A stretch of 64,000 bases of DNA from Vitellaria paradoxa (taxonomy: Eukaryota > Streptophyta > Magnoliopsida > Ericales > Sapotaceae), in NCBI GenBank assembly GCA_019916065.1, contig CM034238.1:682001-746000 (forward strand). The letters are read 5' to 3'. Below, piece after piece: positions 34,601 through 46,600 of the stretch (position 1 is its first letter; the number at the start of each line of letters is the position of its first letter). The notes under the pieces were generated by a model. The model saw only the letters and a program-made list of their open reading frames with translations, had not been told where the DNA came from and made no database searches. Made by a program: the position numbers and the translations under genes.

Positions 34601-37600
34601 AGTCATCATTGATAGTGGGAGTTGCATCAATGTTGTTTCCGCGAGTACCATCTCCTGCCTGGGGTTGAAACCCATCCCTCACCCTAATCCCTATAATGTT
34701 TCATGGGTTGATACCTCATCTATAGCAGTGAAAGAACGCTGCTTGGTGCCTATTCAGTTTCTTGAGTATAAAGACCATATCTGGTGTGACGTAATCCCTA
34801 TGGACGTTGGTCACATAATTCTGGGACGATCTTGGTTGTTTGATATGGATGTAACCATTCGCGGTCGCACAAACTCATGTTCTTTTGTATTTAAGGGAAA
34901 GAAAATTCACCTCAACCCTCTGCCTCCCAAGCCTGTTGATCCCCACAGGGAAAAGAAAGTTGTGGAGACAAAAGGGTTGCATATAATTAGCCCAAAAAAA
35001 TTTGAGCGTGAGATTGTTAGGGAGTCTGTTGTGTTTGCAGTCATCATTAAAGAAGTTTCTTCAGATTCTCAGCCTCTAGTTCCTGAAGAGACCCATCAGG
35101 TACTTCAAAATTTTCAAGATATTTTCCCTGAGGATTTACCTGATCACTTGCCTCCTCTGCGTGACATCCAACATGCCATAGACTTTGTTCCAGGATCCTC
35201 CCTCCCGAACTTACCTCATTATAGGATGAATCCTTACGAGCATGTCGAACTACAGCGACAAGTAGGTGAACTCCTTCATAAAAGGTTTGTCCGTGAAAGC
35301 CTGAGCCCTTGTGCTGTCCCAGCTCTCTTGACGCCAAAAAAAGATGGCTCTTGGAGGATGTGTGTCGATAGTAGAGCCATAAATAAGATCACTGTGAAAT
35401 ACCGTTTCCCCATTCCTAGGTTAGATGACATGCTAGACATGATGGCAGGTGCCACAATTTTTTCTAAGATAGATCTTAAAAGTGGGTATCACCAAATTAG
35501 GATTAGGCCAGGAGACGAGTGGAAGACAGCCTTCAAGACGAAGGACGGTCTTTATGAGTGGTTGGTAATGCCTTTCGGACTTTCTAATGCCCCTAGTACT
35601 TTTATGAGAGTCATGACCCAGGCACTTCGGTCTTTTTTGGGACGATTCTTAGTGGTCTATTTTGATGACATCCTTGTATACAGTAAGTCTAAAGAGGAAC
35701 ATGTGGATCACCTATCTCAGGTTTGTTCTGTTCTTAGGAAGGAAAAATTATATGCTAATCGGAAGAAATGCTCATTCTTTGTTGATAAAGTTTCTTTCTT
35801 AGGTTTCATTGTCTCCTCTGTTGGAGTTGCTGCTGACCCCCAGAAAATTCAGGCTATTGTAGATTGGGCCGAACCTACATCCATTCATGATGTTCGAAGT
35901 TTTCATGGGATAGCCTCTTTCTATCGCCGTTTCATCAAGGGTTTTAGCACGATCATTGAGACTAAATAGTTTGCTAGTTACGTTGTATAGTTTCTTTATG
36001 TACTACACTTTCACACGGCTCCCAAAGCTTACATCATCTGGCATTTAATATTAGCCACCCACCTCCACTTTAAGTCACATCAAGATAAAGTGATAGTCAA
36101 ATCAACAAAAAGCAAGACAAACACTCCATCTATAAATACTAAAAATCAAGACTGTGTAAAGTCTCTCTTTTTTCGGCTCATTTTTCTCGGATCTTCTTCT
36201 CTCTCTCTCTTTATTTACATGAGCTTATATCTATACAAGAGACTGACTTAAGCATCGGAGTGTCCTTGGTCGGGGACCAACTCCGACCGCTTTATTTTAC
36301 TATATTCTTGCTCGCAGGCCGCCGGGAGGAGAATTCAATGAACAAGGGAGAGAAGGGGTTTACGGAGAAAAAGGTAAAAGAAAAGCCGAACATGATTAAT
36401 ATATTGGAATATTATGAATGCATTATGTGTCAATTATTTCTTTCTCAGTTCACATATACTTGGTCACTTGCCTTAGCAGCATGATCTTAATGAGCTGTAA
36501 AGCTTTAATTAGTGGTGATTTTAAATGGACGGAAGAAGCTGCTAGGGCATTCAGGGCTATAAAGAAGAAAATGACAGAGGCCCCTGTGATGCGTCTTCCA
36601 GATTTTTCTAAAGTGTTTGAGGTAGAGTGTGATGCTTCAGGTGTGGGTATAGGTGGTGTTCTTAGCCAAGAGCGTCACCTTATTGCCTATTTTAGTGAGA
36701 AGCTAGGTGAGGCTAAGCGAAGATACTCTACCTATGACAAGGAGCTATATGCAGTAGTCCAGGCTTTACGACATTGGCGACATTACCTACTCCCTCGGGA
36801 GTTCGTACTCTACTCTGATCATGAAGCCTTACGGTATCTTAACTCTCAAAAAAAGCTTAATTATAGGCATGGTCGTTGGAATGAGTATTTACAAGCCTAT
36901 TCTTTTGTTTTAAAACATAGGAAAGGAATTGAGAACTTAGCCGCTGATGCTTTAAGTAGACGCATTTCGTTGTTAACTGCTATGAGCGTTAAAGTCATAG
37001 GATTTGAAAGGCTTAAAGAAGATTACATCTCATGCTCTGACTTTAAGAACATTTATGTGCCAGTGCTTGAGGGCCGATTTGACCCTTCTAGTGACTTTCG
37101 TCTTCAGGATGGTTTCCTCTTTAAAGTAAATAAATTATGCATCCCTAGGACGTCCGTCCGTGATTTCATAGTTTGGGAGACTCATGCAGGTGGTCTCGCT
37201 GGCCATTTTGGGCGTAATAAGACTATAGAGGAAGTTGAGCGTCAATTTTATTGGCCTAGTTTGAAAAGAGACGTGGCTAGAATTATTAGTCAGTGTCGCA
37301 CTTGTCAGTTAGCCAAACAGAAGAAGCAAAACACTGGCCTCTATACACCCCTTCCTGTCCCTAGTTGTCCGTGGCAAGATGTGAGCATGGATTTTGTACT
37401 TGGTCTTCCTCGCACTCCTAAAAAGCACGACTCCATTTTTGTTATTGTGGATCGTTTTTCCAAAATGGCCCACTTTATTCCTTGTAGTAAAACCTCTGAT
37501 GCTTCTAGGGTTGCACGGTTGTACTTTGATGAGATTGTTAAGTTGTATGGCCTTCCTAAGACTATTGTGTCTGACAGGGACGTGCGCTTCACTGGTCCTT

Positions 37601-40600
37601 TTTGGAGGACCTTGTGGCACTTGGTTGGTACTAAATTAAACTTTTCTGCTGCTTACCATCCTCAAACAGATGGCCAAACTGAGGTAGTCAATCGTAGTTT
37701 AGGAAACCTTTTGAGATGTTTGGTCAAAGAAAACCCTAAGAACTGGGATCTAATCCTCCCTGTGGCCCAACTAGCTTATAATAGTTCTGTCAATGGTCCT
37801 CAGGTATGAGTCCATTTGAGGTTGTGCATGGCTACAAACCTAGGAAACCATTAAACTTGATTCCCATGTCTATGCATTCCCCTGTGTCTATGACTGCTGA
37901 GTCTTTTGCACAACATTTACATGATTTGCATATTGAGATCAACAAACAACTTGAAGCGAGTAATGCATCTTACAAACTTCGAGCTGACGCACATAAAAGA
38001 CATATTGAATTTAATGTTGGGGATTTTGTTATGGTTCGAATTCGCTCGGAACGGCATCCATCTGGGCCCGGTTCCAAATTGCATCCTCGTAGTGCTGGTC
38101 CTTTCAAAATTTTAAAACGGGTGGGTCTAAATGCTTATATTATTGATATTCCACCAGAATTTGGTTTTAGCTCTACATTTAATGTTGAGGACCTAGTTGC
38201 TTATAAAGGCCAAACTATTATCCCAATTAATCCTTTTGCTTCTTCTCCAAATGAGCCTAACCCTGAGCCTGTGTCCTTTCCAGTTGAACCCAACCATGAC
38301 TGTATTGAACCTAACCATGAGACCAATTATGAGCTTGATTCTGTCCCTGAGCCTATTTCCTTACCTACATCAACACCTGTTAATTTCTCACACACAGATA
38401 AAATTGATACTATTATAAGTGACCAGGTTGTTTTTACCAAGGAAGGACCGATTCAGCGCTATCTGGTTCGTTGGGTGGGCCGACCCGATTCTGATTGTAC
38501 TTGGATATCCAGTGACATTTTGCAGCGCATTGATCCTGATTCTCTGGAGTTTTATCGTAGTCAGCAGGATCTTTCTTCTCCAGCAGCGAGTCATACCAGG
38601 GTTATATTACCTCCCACGCGTGTCTACGAGCGTCGGAGGACAGTAGCACAGCACCTTAGCCTGTGGCTAGGTGATTGACTGACAAAGGCCTTGGTTCGGT
38701 TTTCACTCGACAGAGCCGAGTTCTTATCAGCCCGGGAGAGTTGATGAGGACATCAATTTTAAATTTATTTCTTATTATTATTATTATTATTATTTATTAT
38801 TTGAACCCATTTGTTTTGGGTTTTATTAATAATGAGTTTATATTATTAGAGGTTATTTGGACCCATTTGTTTTTGGGCTATTTTAGTATCGGTTTATTTT
38901 ATTTTAGGCTTTTTGTGTTAGGCTCATGATGTTTTCTATTTAAACCCTAATTAGGGTTAACAGGAGGATTGATTGATTGAATAATATTGGTGGCTAGTTT
39001 TTCTTTCCCCTTTTTTCTTCTAATTCTTCTTCTCTTCTTCTCTACTTTCTTCTTTCTCTTGCTTTCTCTCTATTCTTTCTTTACTTTCAATTGTTGTTCC
39101 GCATCACAGTAACTCCCCCCCCCCCCCTTTTTTCCCTTTTTTTCTCGTCATGGAATTGACCTTCGCTCACCAGTTGGTCCTGTGACCATAGGTGGTGTGG
39201 TAGAGTGGAGTTTGGCTAATTCATTGTATTCGTTGAGCCAACTTATGAGTGATTATTTTTATCTTTTTCATTTCTTGTAGCTCATATCTTTGTAAAATGA
39301 TTTTTCCCACCTTCTCATAACGTTGTGTTAAAATAAAAAACTAACAAATAAATTGTTCATTCCGAATCCCCCTTCGCCAAAAATTTGTTGGTTTTGATGA
39401 ATTAATTTCAGTTACTTACTTTTGAGATGTTGAATTAATGCAGACTAGTGGCTAAATCTACAATTTCAGGGCTTGCCACTTCAAAGATGTCATTTAAGAC
39501 CAAAGGGACATTGTAAGAGAAGATTATGTATGCATCTTTATATCATAATAATAATTTTGAGTTTTGGGTATGAGGTTGTGGCACGTATTTCATATGATGT
39601 GCAGTGCAGACCATGATGTTAGATGCATAAGAAGGCAGTTGTTGCTTGAAGCCCTTGAAAAGGAGCTTCCTAGTGGCACCGTCAGGTACTCATCCAAAGT
39701 GGTCTCTATTGAGGATTCAGGCTGCTTCAAGCTGGTGCATGTTGCCGATGGCTCTATCCTAAAAACCAAGGTATTGATAGGGTGTGATGGGGTGAACTCA
39801 GTGGTGGCAAAATGGCTGGCCTTCAAGGAACCATCCTATGCAGGCAGATCTGCCATTAGGGGGTTTGCTGATTTCAAAGGCAGACATGGCTTTGAGCCCA
39901 AATTCCTGCAGTTCTTTGGGAAAGGTGTGCGATATGGTCTTCTCCCTTGTGACGATAACGCAGTGTATTGGTTTTTCACCTTCTCTCCCTCCACCCAAGG
40001 TTAGAACCCTTTTTCTTTTTGTTATTATTATTATTATTATTATTTTCCATTTTGTACATGAATGTGCATACAGACTATTAATTGTTTGTACTACTGAAGT
40101 CTGTTGTGTGCTTTGTTGAATGATATAGATAAAGAGGTGGAGGAGAACCCTGCTAAGATGAAAGAATTTGTGCTCAGCAAGCTTGGCAAAGTACCTGACC
40201 AAGTAAAGAACGTTATAGAAATCACTGAATTAGATAGTATTATTTGTTCTCCATTAAGATTCAGAAATCCGTGGGAGCTACTATGGGGAAACATCAGCAA
40301 AGGCAATACTTGCGTAGTCGGGGATGCACTCCACCCAATGACACCGGACATTGGCCAAGGGGCGTGCTCAGCATTAGAAGATGGTGTTGTATTAGCAAGG
40401 TGTCTAGCTGAAGCTTTCATGGGGAAAGGAAAACTTATAGTTGAGGCGAAAGAGGAAGTAATTGAGAAGGATGAGTATAGGAGGATTGAGATGGGACTGA
40501 AAAAGTTTGCCAAAGAGAGGAGGTGGAGAGGTTTTGAGCTCATTATTACCGCTTATATGGTGGGACTAATACAGCAAAGTGATGGGATGGTGATGAACTT

Positions 40601-40688
40601 TTTGAGAGACAAAATATTAGCTAATTTCCTGACTGGCTTGCTGTTGAAGAAGGCTGATTTTGATTGTGGCAGGCTGAGTGTTTCTTGA
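31614..40688 (+). CDS. FAD-dependent monooxygenase (MO1/zeaxanthin-epoxidase-like), five exons
   Basis: Exons 31614-31690, 31808-31954, 39444-39512, 39605-39999 and 40129-40688 join in frame into 415 codons plus stop, the usual family length. Rossmann motif VIVGAGIAGL at residues 9-18 binds the ADP part of FAD; LIGCDGVNS is the DG motif; GDALHPMTPDIGQG at about 294-307 is the GD motif contacting the FAD ribityl. Such flavoenzymes hydroxylate small aromatic or isoprenoid substrates with NAD(P)H and O2; the substrate here is unknown. No transit peptide is evident. Intron 2 (31955-39443) holds the whole gypsy element Y in sense orientation, inserted 7 bases after the donor region (gtaataacagta). 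Exon 3 uses acceptor aatgcag at 39441; a downstream cag would break the frame. Its promoter was displaced by LTR C; a duplicated exon 1-2 copy lies 3.9 kb upstream. Confidence 0.85.
31967..32337 (+). repeat. LTR D: 5' LTR of element Y
   Basis: Starts tgatgaggacatcaatttt, ends ttccgcatca; left flank cagta. Characterised by acaggaggattgattgattg and cttgctttc, shared with LTR E. Confidence 0.93.
32341..32352 (+). other. Primer-binding site of element Y
   Basis: tggtatcagagc, initiator Met tRNA type, three bases after LTR D. Confidence 0.92.
32353..33212 (+). other. Untranslated leader of element Y
   Basis: About 860 bases before the gag ATG: A-run at 32405-32421, CCGGCGA-type repeats at about 32515-32625, then AT-rich sequence. 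Its first 100 bases closely resemble the leader of element X. Confidence 0.7.
33213..35969 (+). pseudogene. Element Y gag, protease and reverse transcriptase
   Basis: 918 codons opening MQLRSGR. Gag domain about 125-290; zinc knuckle CFNCREFGHVSANC at 349-362 (C-x2-C-x4-H-x4-C); protease with IIDSGS (Asp at 467); RT about 680-900 with catalytic KIDLKSG and YFDDI at 816-820. The frame ends abnormally at ...FSTIIETK where an insertion begins; upstream of that point it is undamaged. Confidence 0.92.
35960..36490 (+). mobile_element. Insertion in element Y pol: LTR-like sequence
   Basis: About 0.5 kb separates the RT end from the RNase H start, normally about ten residues apart. It contains a TATA box (ctataaatac, about 36130), a CT run (36193-36215) and gactgacttaagcatcggagt (from about 36241), a U5-like phrase also found in the remnant at 11889. 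Probably a solo or truncated LTR. Exact ends and target duplication not resolved. Confidence 0.5.
36491..37809 (+). pseudogene. Element Y RNase H and integrase
   Basis: Resumes in frame as ...GDFKWTEEAARAF. RNase H: FEVECDASGVGIGGVL, KELYAVVQAL, YSDHEALRY. Integrase: zinc region H..H to CRTCQ, catalytic Asp in SMDFVLGLP, Asp in VSDRDVRF, Glu in GQTEVVNR. The frame ends at TGA 37807-37809 because of a one-base deletion just upstream; the next segment overlaps by four bases. Confidence 0.9.
37806..38678 (+). pseudogene. Element Y integrase C-terminus and chromodomain
   Basis: 290 codons in a shifted frame: MSPFEVVHGYKP, GDFVMVRI, a GPF motif (SAGPFKILKRVG), an acidic Pro-rich linker, and a chromodomain-like end (IQRYLVRWVGRPDSDCTWIS). 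Chromodomains steer chromovirus integration towards marked chromatin. Stop at 38676-38678, about 50 bases before the purine tract. Confidence 0.88.
38742..39106 (+). repeat. LTR E: 3' LTR of element Y
   Basis: Y type, shorter ATT run than D, ends gcatca followed by the TSD cagta. Preceded by cccgggagagt. Confidence 0.93.
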
Positions 40689-43085
40689 ATCAAACACTTT
40701 GTGTGCAATGTTTTTTATATAGCTCCTTTGTTTTTTAGTAATTAACTTGAAAGTTGGCAGTTTTTTGCACAATTCCTTGTAACATTTTTATGGAGCATAA
40801 GTTTCATTGCACTTAAATAATGCAATGGTTCTTACCTTGAAGTTTGACCGATGACAATGGATGCTTTGAGTTGAATCTCTGTTTCACTATTAAACACACT
40901 CTTGGAAATTTATGATTTTGGCCTGTGAAGGTTGGATGATTTCATTTGTAAGTTGTTTCCTAGGGTCTGTTCACAAACGCAAACGCACGAGCATATTTCC
41001 ATTTTCTTTTTTTTTCTTTTTTTGAATTTGAAAACAAAAATATCACTATGAATGGAGCTCAGGTGGTAACTGCATGACCTTTTTCTTGACAAAAAGGTGG
41101 GGTTTAATGTATAGCCTTGGAAAGAAAAAGAAGAAAATAGAATAATGTTAAAATGCTTTGAGAATCTAGTGCCATTCTTCCAATTAAAAGCGGCGTGGAA
41201 AGAAAATAAAATAATAAACTACATATGGTGCAAAATAATGTAATTAATTACAATTTGAGAATTTTGCATAATTGTTGGAGGGCATGGTTTACCATTTCTA
41301 AACAAGAATTTAAGTTGAAAATTTATTTTACTTATTTAAGAAAAAAAATCTTGGTCATTTTGTATTAATTATTTTCGTTTTGGTATACTTGTTTGTTGCT
41401 TATATCAAAATTACAAAAAATTAAAAATTGAACTTTTAGACAAATTATTTTATTTTAATGAACTGAAAATTTGAACATTTACTGTTGAATTTTTTTCTTA
41501 AACTAAGAAAAAATATTCTTAATTCTATGTGCACAAATTTGCAGTAACTAATTTCTACATCAAGTAAAAGCAATTTTCTAAATTAGGTGTAACTCATTAC
41601 TGAATTATGTGCAATTAGTTTTTACACTTGAGCTTAAAGGTATTTTTAAGGTTTAACAAAAAATAAATCGTAGAAGTTTATTTATTTAAATTTTAAAATT
41701 TTTAATTCATTAAAATAGAATAATTTTTACAAAAAATCAAAAAAAATTTTTTTTGGAAAAGTTTCCCTGTTTATATGCATCAAAATATGAGAAAAAAATA
41801 TGTAAATTGGTTAAAAATTACAATTTAAAAAAAAAAAACCTTTTAGTTAATAAAATGTAAAACTATTTCAATGGTAAAAATAATAAAGCTTATTTATTAG
41901 ATAATTAAAAAAAAGATAACTTGGATTTCAAAATAAATGAATAAGTAAATAAATCGATTGATTATTTCCTAATTAATCTTATAGATTATTTTGTTCATTT
42001 AAGTTAACTCAACTTAAGTGATAAAAATTTTATTTATAATTTAAAGTTTCCAAGTAAAAAATATGTTGGGCAAATTCTATGCATTGTTTTAAAAACTGGA
42101 CTGAACCGGCCGGTTCAATCGGTCCAAGAAACGGTCCGGTTAACCAGTAAAATCCAGTTCAACCGGTCCAAGAAACGGTCCGGTTAACCAGTAAAATCCA
42201 GTGGGAGCTTGAACCGGCCAAAAATCGGTGACCCACCAGTTCAACCGGGCTGTTTTTTTAATTTTTTTAAATGGTAAAATAAATACACAGCAGCCTAGAA
42301 TTGAACCTGAGTTTATTTTGTGGTAAAGTACTATTATTCCACTGAACTACTAATGCTTGTTGTTTCTTATTTTTGCTTGGTTTTACTTATATAATATATT
42401 AGTTTTAAGTGATTTTATTTTACAATACATTTTGTTGACATTTTTTATCAATAAAACGAAACAAAGTAGAAGAATATGTGAAAAATATAAGTTTTTAAAA
42501 TATTTATTATTTTAACATATTTTTATATTTAAATATATTTATGACGTCACGGTTCAACTCTAGTTCAATTTCAGTTGAAGCGACGATTGAGCCATTAACT
42601 CGTGACCCGGTCACTTTTCCAGTTCGATGAACGGTCCGATTTTTAAAACACTAATTCAATGAAAATTTATTCAAAACTATTATAATAAAAATTGTAATAT
42701 ATGGTAAATCTGAAAATACAAAAACTCTAGAATAATTATATGATGTTGTAAAAAGAAATAAAAAAAATCAAACGGAAAAAATGAAGGAACGTATTTATCA
42801 TTCGCTGAAAAAGGTTTTAAGGGGCCTATAGTGGAAAAATTCACTATAAAGGTTACAGTGAAAAATGAAAGATTGAAATCTTTTGTATTTTAATTCAATA
42901 GTTTTAATTTAATATAATTAAATTTTTTTTAAAAAAATAGAAGTTTAAAAAATTTAATTGGAGTACAATCAATACAAAATGTAAAAAATTACATATCATT
43001 AAAGTACAAAAGATCTCAATCCTTCATTTCCCACTGCAACCCCTTAAACCCAGAAAAAACTTAGAACATTAAATGAAAATTGGAA
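40689..43085. other. AT-rich intergenic region
   Basis: Between the monooxygenase stop and the RPN3 promoter. Mostly A/T runs with no credible ORF; holds the inverted-repeat element described separately. Confidence 0.6.
42085..42650. mobile_element. Non-autonomous DNA transposon-like repeat with TGTTTTAAAAA ends
   Basis: Left end tgttttaaaaactggact and right end gtccgatttttaaaaca form imperfect inverted repeats; both arms are rich in ggttcaaccgg/ccggttgaacc. Near the left end a 44-bp unit is tandemly duplicated (starts about 42114 and 42158). About 566 bp. Target duplication not clear. Confidence 0.6.
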
Positions 43086-43624
43086 CTTTTAGGGTTTAAA
43101 TGACTATAAAGCCCCATTAATTGTCTAAAAAGTGGTGTCCATTTTTTTCTTTATTATTTCTTCACTCCCAGACAGAACTCGTAAATTTACTGAAGATAAG
43201 AGCTGTTTCTATGCCAGGAAAATAAAAATTCTAGGGTTTCTCCAATCACAGTCAACGAATCTCAGGTTCGATTCTGAATCTTTTCCTCTCTCCAATTCTG
43301 TATACGCTTGTGTGTATATATATATATATATGTGTATGTGGGCACTCATTCGTACTGCGTCTAAAATTTCATCTTTGACTTGCAGAGAAAGAAACCCCAT
43401 CTTTTCCATTGCCGATTGCTTCAGTTCACCACGAGTCCTCTGATAACTTGAGGTACCTTAATCTGAAGCGTGCTTTCTTTATCAATTGCATCATTTTCAT
43501 CTTTGTCTCTGACGGACTTCGTTTTTTTATTTTTTTAATTTTTGAATTTTAATTAATTAATTAATTATTTATTTATTCTTTTTTTTTTTGGGGGGGGGTG
43601 TGGGATTTTAGAGTTTCTGCGAAG
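43086..43624 (+). promoter_or_regulatory. RPN3 promoter and 5' UTR
   Basis: A telo-box-like tttagggttta (43088-43098) and TATA (ctataaag, 43104-43111) suggest a start near 43140. The leader shows two GT-AG introns: 43266-43385 (donor cag/gttcg, acceptor cttgcag) and 43453-43611 (acceptor gattttag), the latter containing AATT repeats and a T-run followed by a G-run. Splicing in the UTR is inferred from consensus only. Confidence 0.45.
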
Positions 43625-46600
43625 ATGACTCAAGATGTAGAAATGAAAGAGCAAGCAGCTCCTTCTAATTCCGTTTCTTCAACTGGCCCTTCTACATTGC
43701 AGCGTAAGAAACAAAACTGCGTGTATACTTCTATGTTATAAGAATGTTGACCTATAGCCATTGGCGTTTTCAGATTTGAAGGAGATCGCAGCATTAATTG
43801 AGACCGGTGCATATGCCAGGGAGGTTCGAAGGATTGTGCGAGCCATTCGCTTGACCATTGCACTTAGGCGAAAGTTGAAAGTGTCCGTGCTCTCTGCATT
43901 CTTGAATTTTGCCCTTGTGCCAGGATCTGAAGTGCACAGTCGCTTGTCCTCTTTTCTTCCCAAGGTAGTCTTTTGGCTTCTGGGGTTGTGAATTTGGTTT
44001 TTGTATTCTATATTATATGTTGTTCTCTGTGCTTCTGTTGGTCAACATGAGGAATTTTGTTTGATGGATTGGATGATATTAGCTTTTACCTAAACATTTA
44101 GGGGTCACATTGTTTGGTCTGCTGAGTTTTCATGGCGTAGTTACAAATGCATGATACTTTGTTTGATATTGTTATTACTTTTTATTAGGATTTTGTAATG
44201 CCTATGGTTGTAAGGAGAATTAGATTTAGAGAAGGAATAAAACGTGAAATACTTGGGAGGGTTTTGTTCTCTCTCTCTCTCTTCCCCCCTCCCTCCTAGA
44301 CAAAAGGTAAACCGAAGGTTACATGGATTGGGATTGCAAATAACTAATTTCATATAATTTCATGGAAAATATACCCATGACAAATGAATGGAGGAAGATA
44401 AGTTATGTAGCCGACCCTAGCTAGTTTGGGACTAAAGCTTTGTTAAGTTGAGTTATCTCTCTCTCTCTCTCTCTCCCCCATCTCTCGCTCTCTCCTCCCC
44501 CTCCTTCCTTTCTTTCCCTTTTCTTCTCCCATAACCGAGAGGGATGAGAGGCTTATACAATGCACTACACCCTCCCTACATCTTTAGTCTCTCTATGTTT
44601 CATTTTTATCTTTATTATCTACCATATATGAAAAAAAAGGGTCACTATATTTATTCTCCTGGCATGTCTGAATACATTTTCCTACACGTGTTCAAATATG
44701 TACTTGTGAGAGCTAGGCTACCAAATCTTGATTTTGTGAGCAAACTTTTACGGACAATTAGACTTACTAATTAGGTTGTTTAACAAACATCTGAATCATT
44801 CATTTAAAAAAAAAAAAAGAAAAAAAGCAAGCAAACAAACATCTGAATCAAATTACTCAGTGGGGCATCATGAAAATTTTATTAGGTTTGTTAAGCAGGG
44901 ATTGATTGGGTGGGGAGTAAGCCAAGGAACTAGCTTAGTGATCTTGATCTCAGTTCCCATTGCATGAAGTCCAAATTGTGTACATTCCTTCTCTTAGTGT
45001 GGTGGCTGTAACATAAAAGATAAAAAGCTTTCTAGCAGTAAACTGGCAAATGACACAAACAAATGGTCTGTAGAAGTTATTATGAAAGTGAATAACTACC
45101 TAAATCATTTTTGGAAATTCAAATATTTTTGACCGTACAATGTTTGACTAATTGACTGCTAACAAAAAGTACACTCCTATCAGTTCTTTCTATTTCTATC
45201 TGAGTCTCTGTGTGTTGGCAAGAATTTTAAGATTCAAAAGGAAGCTCAATACTCAGGAATGGACGCTTGATTTAATGTTACACAAAAACAAAATCTTGAT
45301 TTAATGTTACATGAAAACGAAATGTTATGTGCTTGTGTAACTGATCTGTTATCGGGTCTATTGGTTGGTTGGCCTGAGAAGGGAAGATTTGCCTTTTGTT
45401 CTTCCCTATTTTGGACAGTCACAAAATTGAAAAATCAACAAGCAATCAAGGATCTATTTGCTTCGAGGGAAATCGGAAACCTCCAAAGTTAGTAAGGCTA
45501 ACTATTAATGAAAGGGATATATTCACTGTTAATTATTGCCAACATATTAAAAATAAATAGAAAAAAGTGCAATGGGAATAAACCACTTCCTCTACAAACT
45601 AGGAACAAATTCCTACAACTCTCCTAAACAATCTGAAAACAACTTATCCTAATTCAAACTTAAATATCTTCCTAACATCTCTTATGAAGAGTTATTCAAC
45701 ACATGTAATCTGCTACTGATGTAATCTACTACTAACAGATATGCTCAAGTGGCTATGCACGTGACGCAAAATTCAAGATAAAAAAATTATTTCCTATTGA
45801 AAAGGAAAATGAAGGAAAAAAGTCTTTACTGGCCAACTCAGCAGAATATTAAGATTTTCTGTATTCGAAGAGAATTGGCACATGGCAAAAATTAGTACTT
45901 TTAAAAGTTGTAGGTATAGATTGGAATTTGAAAGTGATGAATTTAGGTACTTAGCTAGTTGTGATTTATGAATCCATGCTTACTACTTTTGTTGAATCTG
46001 TTAGTTGATTTGGCTTCTATTGTCGCCGTGTATATTATGCTTATTGCAAGATTTCAATGTCTAATAGTTTTTTTTTCAATTAAATCCTAGTCTTACAAGT
46101 TAAACTATTATCGGTAGGAGGATGATCATGACATGGAAATTGATACTGCAACTTCTGCAACTCAAGCTCCTGTGAAGCACTCTTTGCCTGAGCTTGAAAT
46201 TTACTGCTATTTGCTTGTGCTAATCTTTTTAATTGATCAGAAGCAATACAACGAGGTACAGAAAATAGTATATGTTTACACCAAATGCCTGCGTAGACCT
46301 TACACAATTGATAATGTTTTTGAAATCAAATTAATGGTGCTGCTCTACAGGCTAAAGTATGTTCCTCTGCAAGTATGGCCCGTGTGAAGAACTTGAATAG
46401 GCGAACAGTTGATGTTCTAGCTGCCAGGCTTTACTTCTACTATTCTCTCAGCTATGAACTCACTGGTGATCTTGCTGAAATTCGGGGGTTAGTGCTATAG
46501 TAATATCAATCCTTTTTTTTCCCTTTTTTTTTGAAATTGTGTATTAGTGTTATGTCCATACTAGCATTATCATGATTAGCATCCAAGGCCCAAGGGTACT

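Larger units (their letters stand above)
31967..39106 (+). mobile_element. Autonomous Ty3/gypsy chromovirus (Y) in intron 2 of the monooxygenase gene
   Basis: LTR D (31967-32337), PBS (32341), gag-pol with chromodomain (33213-38678), purine tract (about 38731-38741), LTR E (38742-39106). TSD cagta at 31962-31966 and 39107-39111. Short LTRs (about 370 bp) and a C-terminal chromodomain place it among plant chromoviruses; lineage not assigned. Its pol is interrupted by a roughly 0.5-kb insertion and a one-base frameshift. Confidence 0.92.

Noticed and set aside
39468..39512. Use of the cag at 39467-39469 as acceptor for monooxygenase exon 3
   Set aside because: It would shift the frame and hit a stop after nine codons; the acceptor at 39441-39443 keeps the frame and gives the family-like sequence.
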